Assembly (NCBI GenBank): GCA_900088475.1
Contig: FLMG01002084.1
Coordinates: forward strand, 5,001 to 39,124
Direction: 5' to 3'
DNA length: 34,124 nucleotides
From: Hyphochytrium catenoides
Lineage: Eukaryota; Sar; Hyphochytriomycetes; Hyphochytriales; Hyphochytriaceae
In this document: positions 11,695-22,180 of the stretch, in pieces
Layout of the letters: each line of letters begins with the position of its first letter
Numbering within the stretch: the stretch's first letter is position 1
Position numbers and translations under genes: made by a program
Notes under the pieces: model-generated
Databases searched by the model: none
The model's input: the letters and a program-made list of their open reading frames with translations, nothing else
Told to the model about the DNA's origin: nothing

Positions 11695-12645
11695 NNNNNN
11701 NNNNNNNNNNNNNNNNNAGAGAGAGAGAGAGGGGGAGAGGGAGGAAGGAAGACAAAAGGAAGAGATGTTCCTACTAAGAAATGGAAGGAGAGAGCAAGAG
11801 AGAGAGAGAGAGAGAAGAAAGAGGCTGACTGAATCTGCAAGAAAGTCTAGTGAGATTTGATTTGAAGGCAAAGAATGAGAAGAGAAGAGACGGAGTGGTG
11901 TAGAAGAGGAGAGAAGAGGACAGGAAGAAAGACAGGAACAGACAAGAGATGACAAGGAAAGAAAGACCATAGTCAAGGCAAAGAATGAGAGAAAGTGAGC
12001 AGAGAGAGTGGACATGCCCCACCATGAAAGAAAGAACCAGGAATAGAGAGGAGAGAGCACAGCAGCAAGGTATGAGGTTGAGGTTTATGATGGCACGGCC
12101 GGAGAGACAGATTGGAGAGACAGAGCTTGAAGTGGGCTAAGGGTTGGGCTTACGGCAAAAGGAACAGGCTTCCTACCACGAAAGACGAGCCCTAACACGC
12201 TTGGTCTTACCCACTTTCCTCCTCGCTTGTGCACTGGAAAGAGGACAGTCGGAAGCGGTTGAAGGACTTACGGACACAGATCATCCTTCACTTCTAATCA
12301 GCAGAACCAGAGGAGGACAGGAAACAACGCTAGGGAACTCTTAAGCTTGGCTCTCCGTGCCGTCTTCCTCTACTGCTGACATCCTCTTCAACCAGCACCC
12401 TGATAAGAGAGAGGGAACCACTTCTTCACACAGAAGACAAAGGAGTTTCAGACTTTCAGCCATTATCGAGACTTTTCTGAGAGTATCCTTCCAGAGGTCA
12501 TTGCCACATTGATGAACTTCCTCAACGGCCCAGCAACCCCACCGCACAGTACAGCAGCGCCTCGACTCTGAGCAGTCCATATTATCTGTCTGCTACTCGC
12601 TCCTCGCGATTCTGGGCTGTGCGCTGTATCAACCACAGGTCAAAG
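8687..12645. other. Long stretch with no supportable gene
   Basis: Nearly 4 kb without a recognisable coding region on either strand. Open frames of 60-90 codons at about 8992-9255, 9902-10135, 10574-10828 and 11135-11410 show no domain, no consistent composition and no splice partner. It contains the GA tract with the assembly gap. At 12403-12555 one + frame (including the peptide ESILPEVIATLMNF) looks coding-like and could be an upstream exon of the zinc-finger gene. I found no phase-compatible splice to it. Confidence 0.45.
11640..11830. repeat. (GA)n tract interrupted by an assembly gap
   Basis: GA-rich sequence flanks a run of 23 undetermined bases at 11695-11717. Both flanks are pure GA, so the gap lies inside the microsatellite. 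Its printed length may not reflect the true length of the tract. Confidence 0.95.
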
Positions 12646-13014
12646 ATGCATACAAGTCAAGAATGGAAAGCGACATGCTTCATCTTGGAGTCATCGCCCA
12701 ACAGTAACTCAACCTGCCGTATGTGCAACAAAGGCATTCACCAGAATATCCTGCGGCTAGGGACAATGTTCACCCATGACGACGGGCACATCCTGCTTGA
12801 GTGGAGGCATCTAAAGTGCACCAGTATCGTCCCGCCCAAGTTCCGTCTGAGTCTAAAGGAAAGGAATCAGTTTTCTGCTGATCATCTGGCAGAGATTGAT
12901 CTATGGCTGGCCTCCAGGGCTACCTCTAAGCCGGTTGGACTGGATGCCAGACGGCCAAAGTTCATCAAGGCCCAGCAGCAACAGTGCACATCGGCTATCG
13001 TGTCTGCCTCATGA
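12646..13014 (+). CDS. PARP-type zinc finger protein (probable last exon)
   Basis: From ATG 12646 the frame runs 122 residues to TGA. Residues 7-75 match the PARP-type zinc finger (zf-PARP), which binds nicked or broken DNA in PARP1 and DNA ligase III: C24-x2-C27-x27-H55-x2-C58, with conserved W7 and A9 before the first Cys pair, K29-G30-I31 after it, L36-R37-L38-G39 mid-domain and W53 before the His. After the finger come a Leu-rich helix and a basic, Gln-rich tail. No catalytic PARP, BRCT or ligase domain is present here. The frame is open back to 12481, and CAG at 12638 could be a 3' splice site, so the true 5' end is uncertain. A DNA-damage role is inferred from the finger alone. Confidence 0.7.
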   Translation: MHTSQEWKATCFILESSPNSNSTCRMCNKGIHQNILRLGTMFTHDDGHILLEWRHLKCTSIVPPKFRLSLKERNQFSADHLAEIDLWLASRATSKPVGLDARRPKFIKAQQQQCTSAIVSAS

Positions 13015-13422
13015 CCAGACAACGAAAAGCCCCAAGAATGGCTGCAAACCCTATTTATACCTTTGACCTGCCTCCCTGATGAAGGCCAAATCTCTCTCTC
13101 TCCTCTCTCTTTGTGAAAGAGCGGACAAGCGCTTTGTAGTCTGTCTCTGGACCTCTGTACATAGACTTGCCGGGGTTTTGTTCGAAAGCTTTGTTACGCT
13201 TTCTTCCCGCGAAGGTTATCGCCGTACTATTTTATTTAGAAAAGTCGTAAGTTATCAGGCTCTCGTCAATCTTTATAATATCTTATTTAATTTATAGGAG
13301 TTTAGCATCACTTCCTCCTCCGTAGCCTTTATCTGGATAAGATGGTAGATATGGCTCTTGTTACTCTTGCTGCGTGAGTACACCGGCTATAGGAAGTTGA
13401 GATTTTGAGGCGGTGGAGCGGA
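13015..13422. other. Convergent 3'-3' gap
   Basis: About 400 bp between the zinc-finger stop and the carrier stop. Apart from a short CT-rich patch near 13089-13109 and AT-rich sequence near 13220-13310 (suited to 3' UTR or polyadenylation), I see nothing. There is no GA tract. Confidence 0.5.
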
Positions 13423-15144
13423 TCATAAGCCGAGCTTGGTGGCAGCCTTCTGCGCTTGCTCCCAGAAGACAAAGGTAAAGATAGTATGCGGACCAAGCCG
13501 GAGGTAGTGGGCCAGCCAGCCCTTGTAGAATCCTTTCACGCCTTCAACGCGGGCTGTCTTAATAAAACAATCGAGAAAGCCGTTATACAGTGTCCCTTTG
13601 CCATTTACCACCTACAAAGCAGCGAAGTCTTAGAGGAAGGAAATTGTTATGGAAAGCAGCTGAAGCTCCCAGTTTACCTTTTGACTGTATAAGCGCGTTG
13701 ATACAACGTCAAATGGATTCATCGTGGTAGTGACGACAAGACCAGTGATAAGGCTTGCTGTGAGACGCGGAAAAAGGACTTTAGCAAGGGCAGGGGATGC
13801 TTCCGAAGCACATTCCTCTGAGCACTACCTGCAAAATGGGCGTATACGTTGTCCTCAAAAAACGGCGTTTTCAGCACCATGTGCTTGATAAAATCATAAG
13901 AAGAGAGCTGAGTGGCAGAACCAACCTGTGGCGGAATAAATGTCAGCATCATTTTGTCGCTCTTAGGACGATGAAGCTCTGATCTTACCGCAACACGAGG
14001 CACTGCAGCCGTGACACCGCGAAAGAGACCCGCCACCCCATCAGCCGCATAGACCTGCCGAAGTCCGTCTACCTACCAGTAGTGTTGATAGGATAAACGA
14101 AGGTTGTTTATGCCAAGGATCAAGCACCAAGTTATGGCCAATCAAGCGAGCGTACCAGTCCTTTATAGTGGTATTGCTTCGTGTCTGCAGTTGCTGCTGA
14201 GCCCTGCGCCTGTAATCGTGCCTTGATTAGGAAGAAAGGAGACCCCACAACGGCTCCGGCGGACCCTAAACGGAGAAGTGTGTCAATAATATTCGGGAAT
14301 GACGTCTCCAGTCAGGTGAAGCCTAGCACATACCAGATAGTGCGGCTGCAAGCATATTCTTCAGTAAGCTAAGGGCTGTGCCCTGCTCTGTAGAGCCGAT
14401 GGCCTTCTTCAAAGGCCCATACATACCCAATCTCACGCCGTTCATCATGGACTTTAGGGTACATCAAGAACACATAAAATGGGTAACATTAGTCATTGAT
14501 TGGAGCTTGTCACTACTAGGAGTGAGGTCAATACGTGCGAGGAGATGAGATAAGGCAGCGAGACATGGATGACAGAAACAATACGAGCCAGAGAGATGTC
14601 AGATATAAAGATAGCTGTGGAAGGGATAAAGACTATTATGAAAAGGTTACAAGTCTAGAGCCGGAGTGAGAGCAGGGAGAGGAACGAAATGAGGGAATCC
14701 AGAACAACGTCGACGTAGTAATAGAGCTCGAGAGTGGAGGAAACAGGATCCAAGACAAGGTCAAGGGTCACCTGATAGGCTATTCCCGGGGTGAGACCTC
14801 TTTGGATACCTCTAACCCCTTCAGTCTTTGTTATGACGTAGAAGGCATGAAGGGCATTCCTATACGGTCGAGCGCCTCCAGCCGCTACTAGCTCGCCCTA
14901 CGAAACATATCTATGAGAGACACATACGTTGTTTGATTCACACCCTTGAAGATCAAACCTGAAGCTGCATTCGAGTCTTGACAGTTTCAAAGGGATTGGA
15001 GAATACGCAAGCACAGCTGGTTGCGACGGCACCTAGCATGAATTCTACCATCAATGATCTAGGTTGTTTCACCGTGACGGGGCCTTGGGAAGGCGCAGCC
15101 TCGCCCGGGGAAGGGCCTCTGGCGGATAGCGCAGTGGAGGACAT
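13423..15144 (-). CDS. Mitochondrial carrier, OAC1 / SLC25A34-35 subfamily
   Basis: Eight exons in transcript order: 15144-14959, 14897-14772, 14451-14334, 14265-14156, 14072-13989, 13925-13829, 13757-13678 and 13611-13423. All introns are GT..AG (61-320 nt), all joins keep frame, and the product is 329 residues. It is an inner-membrane solute exchanger with three tandem repeats of two helices. The signature motifs are NPFETVKTRMQLQ (residues about 50-62), SPFFLIKARLQAQ (about 150-162) and NPFDVVSTRLYSQ (about 253-265). The third lacks the usual basic residue. The LMNG-x-RLG-like MMNGVRLGMYGP segment and the PFDV-x-STRLY form are typical of yeast Oac1 and animal SLC25A34/35. Oac1 moves oxaloacetate and sulfate; the animal proteins have no settled substrate. 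The ATG at 15144 is the first in frame after a stop. A roughly 25-residue Ser/Pro-rich N-terminus precedes helix 1. Confidence 0.93.
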
Positions 15145-16115
15145 CGTGACGGCTACCCTGCGAGTGCCTTTTAAAGGAGCGTCGCAGACAGTGCCTCCGA
15201 AGATGAGGGATGTTCGAAGGGATGCCGATGACAAAGGTTTATAGACAGAAAAAGTTTCAACAGGTATTCCTTGCACTCATCTTCCTTCCGACAGTCATGT
15301 CCACGGGAGATCCTTGAAAGTTGCCACTAGCGAAGCCTAGTAATAGAAAGACTGAGAGGCGCCCGGCAAGAGCTTGAGATTCCAATGGGACTAATGTTGA
15401 GCTCAAGAAGCGAGACTTCACGGTGGTTGATGCGGAGCTTCCAGCTTTGTGAAGCTTCAACATTATTTGGGGCGAATCCGTCCATCATCGTTATGATGAG
15501 CCCCGATGTCCCGGAGGAGGTCTGGTGAGCCTTCAAGATCTGGATAAAGGTATGGGTCAGTGCTGCTGATAGTCCTATGGTTTCCGTCACTTTGGCTTAT
15601 TCAAGGTTAACGTGGATAATTTAACTCTAGCTAAAAAGCACTAAAGGAAGACTCCATTAACATATCTGGATAAGCCACATATTTGTCGGTTAGCGGCTCT
15701 CCATCAGAAAGTGAAGGTTGAAGGACCAGGAAAAGAAGAGTGGGGTACGTGGTCATGGAACCTGATAATACTCCGAATAGGAAGCCTCACTGATAACATT
15801 ATTCACTCTTTGTCTCATTTCTTACCCAATCCTTCGCCGGGGCTGGTGGTTTTGTTGGTCAAGCTCTGTGTTCCTGAAGATTTATCGCGATGTCCGCGCT
15901 CCGTTATCACTCGCGGCAGATGCAGTTTGCAGACCCCGCAGTCAGAGCAGCGCGGCTCGGTATTTATCGGTATGTTCGCCCAGTAGATATTATCGCCACC
16001 ATGAGCTCTAGACGAAGCTTGCAGTCTGCAAGTTCTATCTATGCGGTGTGAGGAGCAACTCACTAACGAGACAAGGGCGGGTGATGCAAGTGTTTAGCAG
16101 TGAGGAGGGCTCTTA
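15145..16115. other. Divergent intergenic region, carrier and LRR gene
   Basis: About 970 bp that should hold both promoters. There is no GA tract, unlike the other divergent gaps. Two minus-strand frames (15257-15463 from an ATG, and 15327-15590) are open, but they have no recognisable domain and no phase-compatible link to the carrier. I treat them as chance or 5' UTR sequence. Confidence 0.45.
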
Positions 16116-18270
16116 ATGGGTGTTTGCGCATCTAAGGACCATGAAGGCCTGGATGAGGGCCTTCGTATTCCTCGCCATGAGTTAAGAAGCTTGCTCCGGC
16201 TGCGTGATGCGACTGAGGGTGAGAGCACAGACTGGACCTATCACCACATTATCTGGCACGGTAGCCACCATGTAACCGATATTGGGTGGAAGGATAACGA
16301 TGATCCTGCCACCTGGAATGGCATCGTACTTTGCTCGGACCCACCCTACCATGTGAAGGAGATCAAGTTCTGTGATAGAGGGCTTACTGGTTAGTGCTGC
16401 CAGCTTCAGCTCGAAGGGGTCTGGGTTAGACCTGTGTCCATGTCTTTATGCCTACTCTTCTGGAGATCTTCGAGGAAATGCAATGAACTTGTTTAGCTCA
16501 GTTTGCTCATTCTATGCCAGGCAAAATACCGAGGCCTTTCCCCATCGGGATGGGCGAGTTGCTTGTGCTCAACCTGTCAAATAACAGACTGGAAGGTACG
16601 CAAAGGAAGTGGGTCTGCGAAGGAAGAACGCCCTAATCAAGACAAGAACGAGGCAAAGCACAGAGATAATTCGAAGCTTTTATTGACGAGGAACGAAGAC
16701 AGGCTTAGCGATGACGGCGGAACGGAACAGTAGGGAGAGAGGCAATTGGAAAGGGAACAAAGAGAAAGAGATGCACGCTGAGCATTGCTGCAGGGTCAAG
16801 GGAGAGTTGGAAGCTTTGTTGACTTGAAACAAAAGGAACCTGACAATGACTTTGCCTTCACGCAAGGCAACATTCCTCGGTCCATTAGACACTGCCGAAA
16901 GCTCCAGGTGTTGAACGTGCGGTGCAACAAACTTTCAGGTAAGGCGCAGCAGGCTGTTGACAGGTTGTCTCTTCAGGCTTATCCCAGCTCGTCTTTCGCC
17001 TGCTTCCTTTGGCTCTTGATCTACTACGGCGCTAAGGAGTTCCGTAGCGCACTCTTGCCTCAGCAGAACCTTCTCTCTCTCGCACTATGAACGGGCGAAG
17101 GCGCAATGCTTATTCATTCGCGGGTCTCTGCTTTCCGACAGGTTATTTTCCTCGCACTGTTTTTAATATCCCAACGCTTAAGGAGCTCTACTTGGGGTAC
17201 AACCTCATAACAGGTAAGCAGGCGTCTTTCAGGTGTACCTCCTTCGTTCAGGTCACTATTCTTTCTCTGGGGTCCCGATTGGCACCATTGGCGCCTGCGA
17301 CTCTCCTTCATTCTCGCAGTTTGCTTTGTCCGTTTGGTATCCTCTTTTTGTTACCTTCTGCTTTCACGTCTCCTGAGACTGTGTCTGCAGGGGACATATC
17401 AGATAGGTTTGACGCCTTGCCGCACCTGGAGGTATTTGAAGCGTGCAGCAACAGACTGACAGGTGAAGTGTGAAAGGGAAGAGTCTGTCGCTTCTTTTGC
17501 TTACCTTTCGCAAAGCATGCGTTTTCCCTCTACTTCCGTGGGTGTCCTTCTAATGCCGCTTTCCACAGGCGACATTCCTTCCTCTTTGGGCTGTTGCAGA
17601 GGCCTTAGAATCCTATCTCTCGCCTCCAACCTGTTGTCAGGTAAAGACAACAGATTTGACCCCCGACCATGTCTTCCGGCATAACTAAGCCAACGTCTCG
17701 TCTCTCTACTTCTTCGCGTTCAGCAATCAGTAGCCTTACCTTACCCTCATTTGGCTTTACGGCTCAATGTTTTCATTCCCCGTCTTGACTGTGGGTCTTC
17801 TGACGCCTAGCGCCCTTCGGTTTCTTGTAGGTAGTATACCTTCGTCCTTTGAACAGTTGGCCGATCTGGAGGATGTCCGGCTGCACAATAATAGGCTAGA
17901 GGGAGACATACCGCTCTTCCTAGGATATCTTCCACACCTAAAGTACTTGTATCTTACACGGAACAGGTTAAAATGTAAGATCGCGCTTGAGCTCGTTCTG
18001 ACCTTTGTAACCCCTAGCAAATGACCTCTGCCCTGCCTTTTCGTAGATTTTCGCAACGTGGGCGGGGACGGAAGAGCTGTCATTCGCTGTCTGCAGGGAA
18101 AGCTTCAACTCCAGGGGATGAAGTTCTTCCGTCTTCTCTACCTCCAACAGTGCGAACAAGGATTGCTACCTCTTTCTCTTCTTTCTGAGGATCTCATAGA
18201 CTGCATTCTCAGCTTCTTGCAGCTAAATGGAGCTATAGACCCGGATAGCTCTTGGCCATCGCAGCGATAG
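16116..18270 (+). CDS. Plant-type leucine-rich-repeat protein, predicted N-myristoylated; one exon per repeat
   Basis: Eight exons: 16116-16389, 16521-16595, 16867-16938, 17142-17213, 17391-17462, 17569-17640, 17831-17974 and 18047-18270. The product is 334 residues. It starts MGVCASK, fitting N-myristoylation at Gly2 (Ser at position 6), with Cys4 as a possible palmitoylation site and no signal peptide. Residues about 20-91 resemble the plant LRR N-terminal cap (Leu-rich helix, conserved Trp, DPATWNGIVLC, then V-x-EI...GLTG). Seven repeats follow (92-260), each starting GxIP or close to it and ending NxLxG, the plant-specific 24-residue type. Exon 2 is 75 nt, exons 3-6 are 72 nt each, and exon 7 is 144 nt with two repeats. 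All introns up to exon 7 split the repeat-boundary Gly codon after its first base. The 74-residue tail contains a Leu-rich segment (about 300-318) I cannot assign. Likely a membrane-anchored cytosolic interaction scaffold (inferred). Confidence 0.9.
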
Positions 18271-18624
18271 CGATAAAGACAGAGCTCACGCAGAAGGACC
18301 AAGGAAAGATTGCCTTAGGAGCGCTGCTCAAGGCTATTTATTCGTCATAGACTTATTTAACCTTACGACCTTAGTATGCCCCAATTTTCTCGGACTAATA
18401 ACAGCAGCATCGACTACTTTTCCTTGAACTTTTATCTCCTTCAATGCACTCAAACAGCTCTAACAGGTCAGCAAAGGAGTTATCCAGCCTCTCAGTGCTT
18501 CTAGCGTATGATGAAAGCGCCAGCGGTCGTCAAATGAACGCTAGGCGGAGGAGAGAGGCTACCTGCTACGACCAGATTGCTGCATTGATTGATAAGATAT
18601 CTTTTTCCTTCCTCTTTTCTCTTG
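18271..18624. other. Convergent 3'-3' gap, LRR gene and FARSA
   Basis: About 350 bp between the two stop codons. It is slightly AT-rich around 18350-18370, as expected for 3' UTRs, and has no GA tract. The open frame at 18444-18632 has no features and overlaps the FARSA stop. Confidence 0.5.
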
Positions 18625-21600
18625 CTACGTGAAGCGCACCACGCCTGCTCTCTTGGTGTTCTCCAATGATATCTTGTGCCCGAAGAGGTCTCTAATGTTG
18701 CTAATCTTATACTTAATCATTGTCGGCCGCTCCAGAGAAAGACCCCACGCAATCACATTCACGTCTTCCGGGAGACCCATGGGCCGAACCATCTCCGGCC
18801 GGAAGATGCCTGTAGATGCCAGAGAGAGAGAGAAAGAATAAACAGATGTGATGGATCGAAGATGTGAGACGACATATGGGACATCAAAGGAAGAGGCTAA
18901 GCTATCTCTCCTGATTTTTATGGCGCTCTGTCTTCTGGCTCTTCACTGGCTTCTAAATCCCCGCATCACACTCACTTCCTCTATCTCCTTTCCCACTCGT
19001 CTCGTCACCTTACCTGAGTTTCCTAGCTCCATCCATTTCTTCAACTCGTTAGAGTAACCAAAGATCTCCATGGAAGGCTCGGTGTACGGGTTGTATGCGG
19101 GCTTGAAACGGAGCTCGGTGATCCCAGTCTTTGCGAAAAAAGTCTGAATGGTACCAATCAAGTCTCCGAGGGAGAGATTGTAGTCCGCTACCAGCCCTTC
19201 AACCTTAAGGACCGATGAGAAACAGAGAAAGAGGAGAGAGATAGGACGTGCAAAGGAGAGGGTGAAAGGAAGATTGAGGGGTGAGATATTATATGTATAT
19301 ATATAGAGAGAGAGAGAATGACAAACAAAGTATAAGACAGAGGACACGGATGAAGCGGAGGAGAATAGGGAAAAGACGGTTCACGACGCAATGGCGACTG
19401 TTCAACATGCATACCAGCTGGCAGCCTTAAGGGGGGCAAAGGCTATGAAAGAGAACATGACATGGGGAACAGCGGCACACCACCTCCTCACCTGGTGGAA
19501 CTCGGCCAAATGGGTGGCATCCATCGTCTCGTTTCTAAAGACTCTATCGATACTGAAGTACTTCTTAGGAGTGAAGCCTCCGGGTTGCTAAGTTCAAATC
19601 AAAAGAGAGACTTGTCAAAAGACAACGACAGCAGCTGTGCAAGGAAGCCAATTCGAGCGAGAAGAGAGAGAAAGGATAATGCAGGAGAAAGGACACTAGG
19701 AGGGCTGCTTGACAATAGGAATGGAACACGTTTCGTAGAGTGCGTTGCGCGTGAAAGTCAGATGAGATTTCCAGCTTACGTTTGCGAGCTTGTACAGCAT
19801 CTGAGAGGAAATGGCGGTCGTGTGCGTCCTCAGAATATTCTTGGTCGCCTCTTCCCGCTTGAAAGGAGTCTGATATCTGGACAGGAAGGGAACAGGGTGT
19901 TAGATCCTTAACAGCTTTGGCCTCGCGCGTCCACGGGAAAGGCGCTTCGAGTAAAAGGAACAGAAAACCTAATCAGAGCCTGCTTTTCTTACCCTATCGA
20001 GCCATATCCTCCTTCCTCGTGGACTCTCTTCACTCTCTCATAATAGTCCTCGGGGAAGCTGATGCAGTGCTCTGGCTCTGTATAAAGAGAAAGCGTGCAG
20101 AAAGAGAGACGCAGCCAGAGAGATGAGATGATTCGTAACCACTAGCCTGAGGCACTTGACAATGTACGAAACAGAAACAGGGAAAAAGAGCATTGTAAAC
20201 AAAATAAGGCTAGAAGGTTCTTAGACGGCTGTGGCTAGATGGTTCCTTACTTTTGAGGAAAAATGTATCGTGCGCGTCTCTGGCTGGGTGGCTTTGCGGC
20301 TGGAATAAAGAGTCGAAGTTCCAGAAACTACTTTCTACCCAGCGTTGGGTCGGCATCTCCTCAAACCTGTACCGTACGTAAGAAAGAAGTTAAAGTCTCT
20401 AGTTGCCGAACTCCATGCCACCTTTTGTCATCCAACTCCCCGTTGCCTCTCTTGCTCTCCTTGGGATGTGCCCTACTCTGTCACATTTCCTTTCAGCAGT
20501 ACTTACCCCATCTCCATCAGGATTCTTCTGAACTCTGCTCGAACCTTCATCAAAGGATGAAGATAGCCACCGCCCACCTCTCGGCCAAGCGTCTTCAGAT
20601 TATACTCCTTGAACTTTGAATCTTTCCAGCTGCCACTGAGAGAGAAGACACCATTGAGGAACCCGGAATATAGGCAGCATTATTGATTAGGCGTCCGGGA
20701 AAAGACGAACGGGAGGTATAGGGCGGTAAAGCGGCCGAGATAGGTCACAAAGTACGCTCATCGTTCACGTTATGACGGGTGTGCTAAGTGGAGGTAGCAG
20801 TCTAGGCAGAAGGCAGTGGCCGCGGATGATCTGGAGCGCGAGAGATAAGTGCACAAAAGGCAAGCCGTAACTCAAGAGCTGGAGCTGCCGGCCGTGCTAA
20901 GAAAGATGGAGATAGGAGACACGACGTCGAGGAGTGATTGAGAGACATGGGGACCAGAAGCTCCATACTTGTCAAGCATTTCCTTGGTCAGATCTGCAGG
21001 CTGTTTCTTTCTTTCCAACGAAAAGTTGGGACCCTTCTTCACCGCATAGCCTTTCCGAGTCCTGTAGCAATATGTGAGGAAAGCTGACATAAGTGACCCC
21101 GACTTTGTAGGGAACAAGACTCTTTTCTAGCAGCCATTGACGAAGTCCTCTTCCTCTACTTCTCCTTGATGTGTCTCTCTCTCTCATAAGCCGTGCTCCT
21201 TTGAATGTTGGTCCTAGCTACTTACACTAATGTCACCATCTGTCTTCGCTTAAGAGTCTTTGCTTGCTCCCCATTGAGAGTATTTGGGTCGCCTCCTGAG
21301 ACCTTCAGTCGCTTAAGCAACTCAGCAACCTCGTCCACTACATCCTTCGTCTTGATGCCATGGCAGTGGGATCCATGAGCAAATAAGCATGAGGGAGGAA
21401 GAAGAAAGTAAGTAAACATGGGAGAAATGTTGGCAACGGTCAGCACCGAACAAGTGCATCTAAGGAAGACACAGTTTCCGATCGGTAAGACTAAGCGTCA
21501 AGGGTTATCAAGAAGTTGAGCGGTAAAACTGCCCAAGGACTCGCAAGATCAGGGCATCCTCCACGAGGAGTACGCCGAGGAAGTGAGAGATGGACCAGGA

Positions 21601-22180
21601 AGAAGGGGGCAAGCAGCGCAGCGAGAAGGAAAACCATCCATCTTCCGCCGAAAGACTCTACGCTTGCTATACCTGGGGGTAAACCTTCTTCTCTGTCTTC
21701 TCAAGCTTGAGCCATTTGTTCTTCATACATTCATTGTAGCCAACCTTGTGCACCGCCTTTCCTACGCTGGCTTCCACGGACTGAGAGAAAGGAAGAGCTT
21801 AGCAGAATGGGGATGGAGAGAGCACAGTAGACACTTGAGAAGAGTGCGGGAAACCATCTATCAACGGAGAAAGAAGGTACGAATAGTGGGGCATTCACCG
21901 GGAGCTGTGAGAGAGACAGTCCTTCCGCCGGAATGGCCTTGAAAACCCGGACTTCAGGTGATCCCTTCTCCACCACCTCCTCTCCTTCTTCTGTGAGCGC
22001 GTAGGAGGAGCTGGAGATAGGGTCAGCAACGACATACTGGTCGACCAGGAGAGATTTGATGACGCCAACTAGAGCCGTATGTGGCTGCCCGAGCTTCTCC
22101 GCAAAGGAGAAAGAGTCAGATATTTCACCCTCCTTTTGCAGAGTGGTAAGGATTGCCTTCTCAATATCAACTTCGGCCAT
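18625..22180 (-). CDS. FARSA: Phenylalanyl-tRNA synthetase alpha subunit, cytosolic eukaryotic type
   Basis: Eleven exons in transcript order: 22180-21899, 21780-21673, 21350-21226, 21061-20969, 20635-20507, 20366-20251, 20077-19993, 19876-19780, 19587-19492, 19203-19014 and 18809-18625. All junctions are GT..AG and in phase, giving 501 residues, close to human FARSA. It is the catalytic chain of the alpha2-beta2 enzyme that charges tRNA-Phe in the cytosol. Residues 1-70 form the N-terminal winged-helix tRNA-binding region. The class II core begins near [23 protein letters not shown]. It carries [19 protein letters not shown] at the active site, motif 2 as [24 protein letters not shown], the Phe-pocket segment [21 protein letters not shown], and motif 3 as [12 protein letters not shown]. 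The protein ends in a short basic tail. The 3' splice site of exon 3 is the least certain (21350 or 21344). The beta subunit is not in this window. Confidence 0.95.

Noticed and set aside
21731-21898. Continuation of FARSA exon 1 past the Pro94 codon
   Set aside because: The unspliced extension turns Ser/Leu-rich and loses family similarity. Using the GTGAAT donor and CTCAG acceptor at 21781 restores the conserved [17 protein letters not shown] region in phase.
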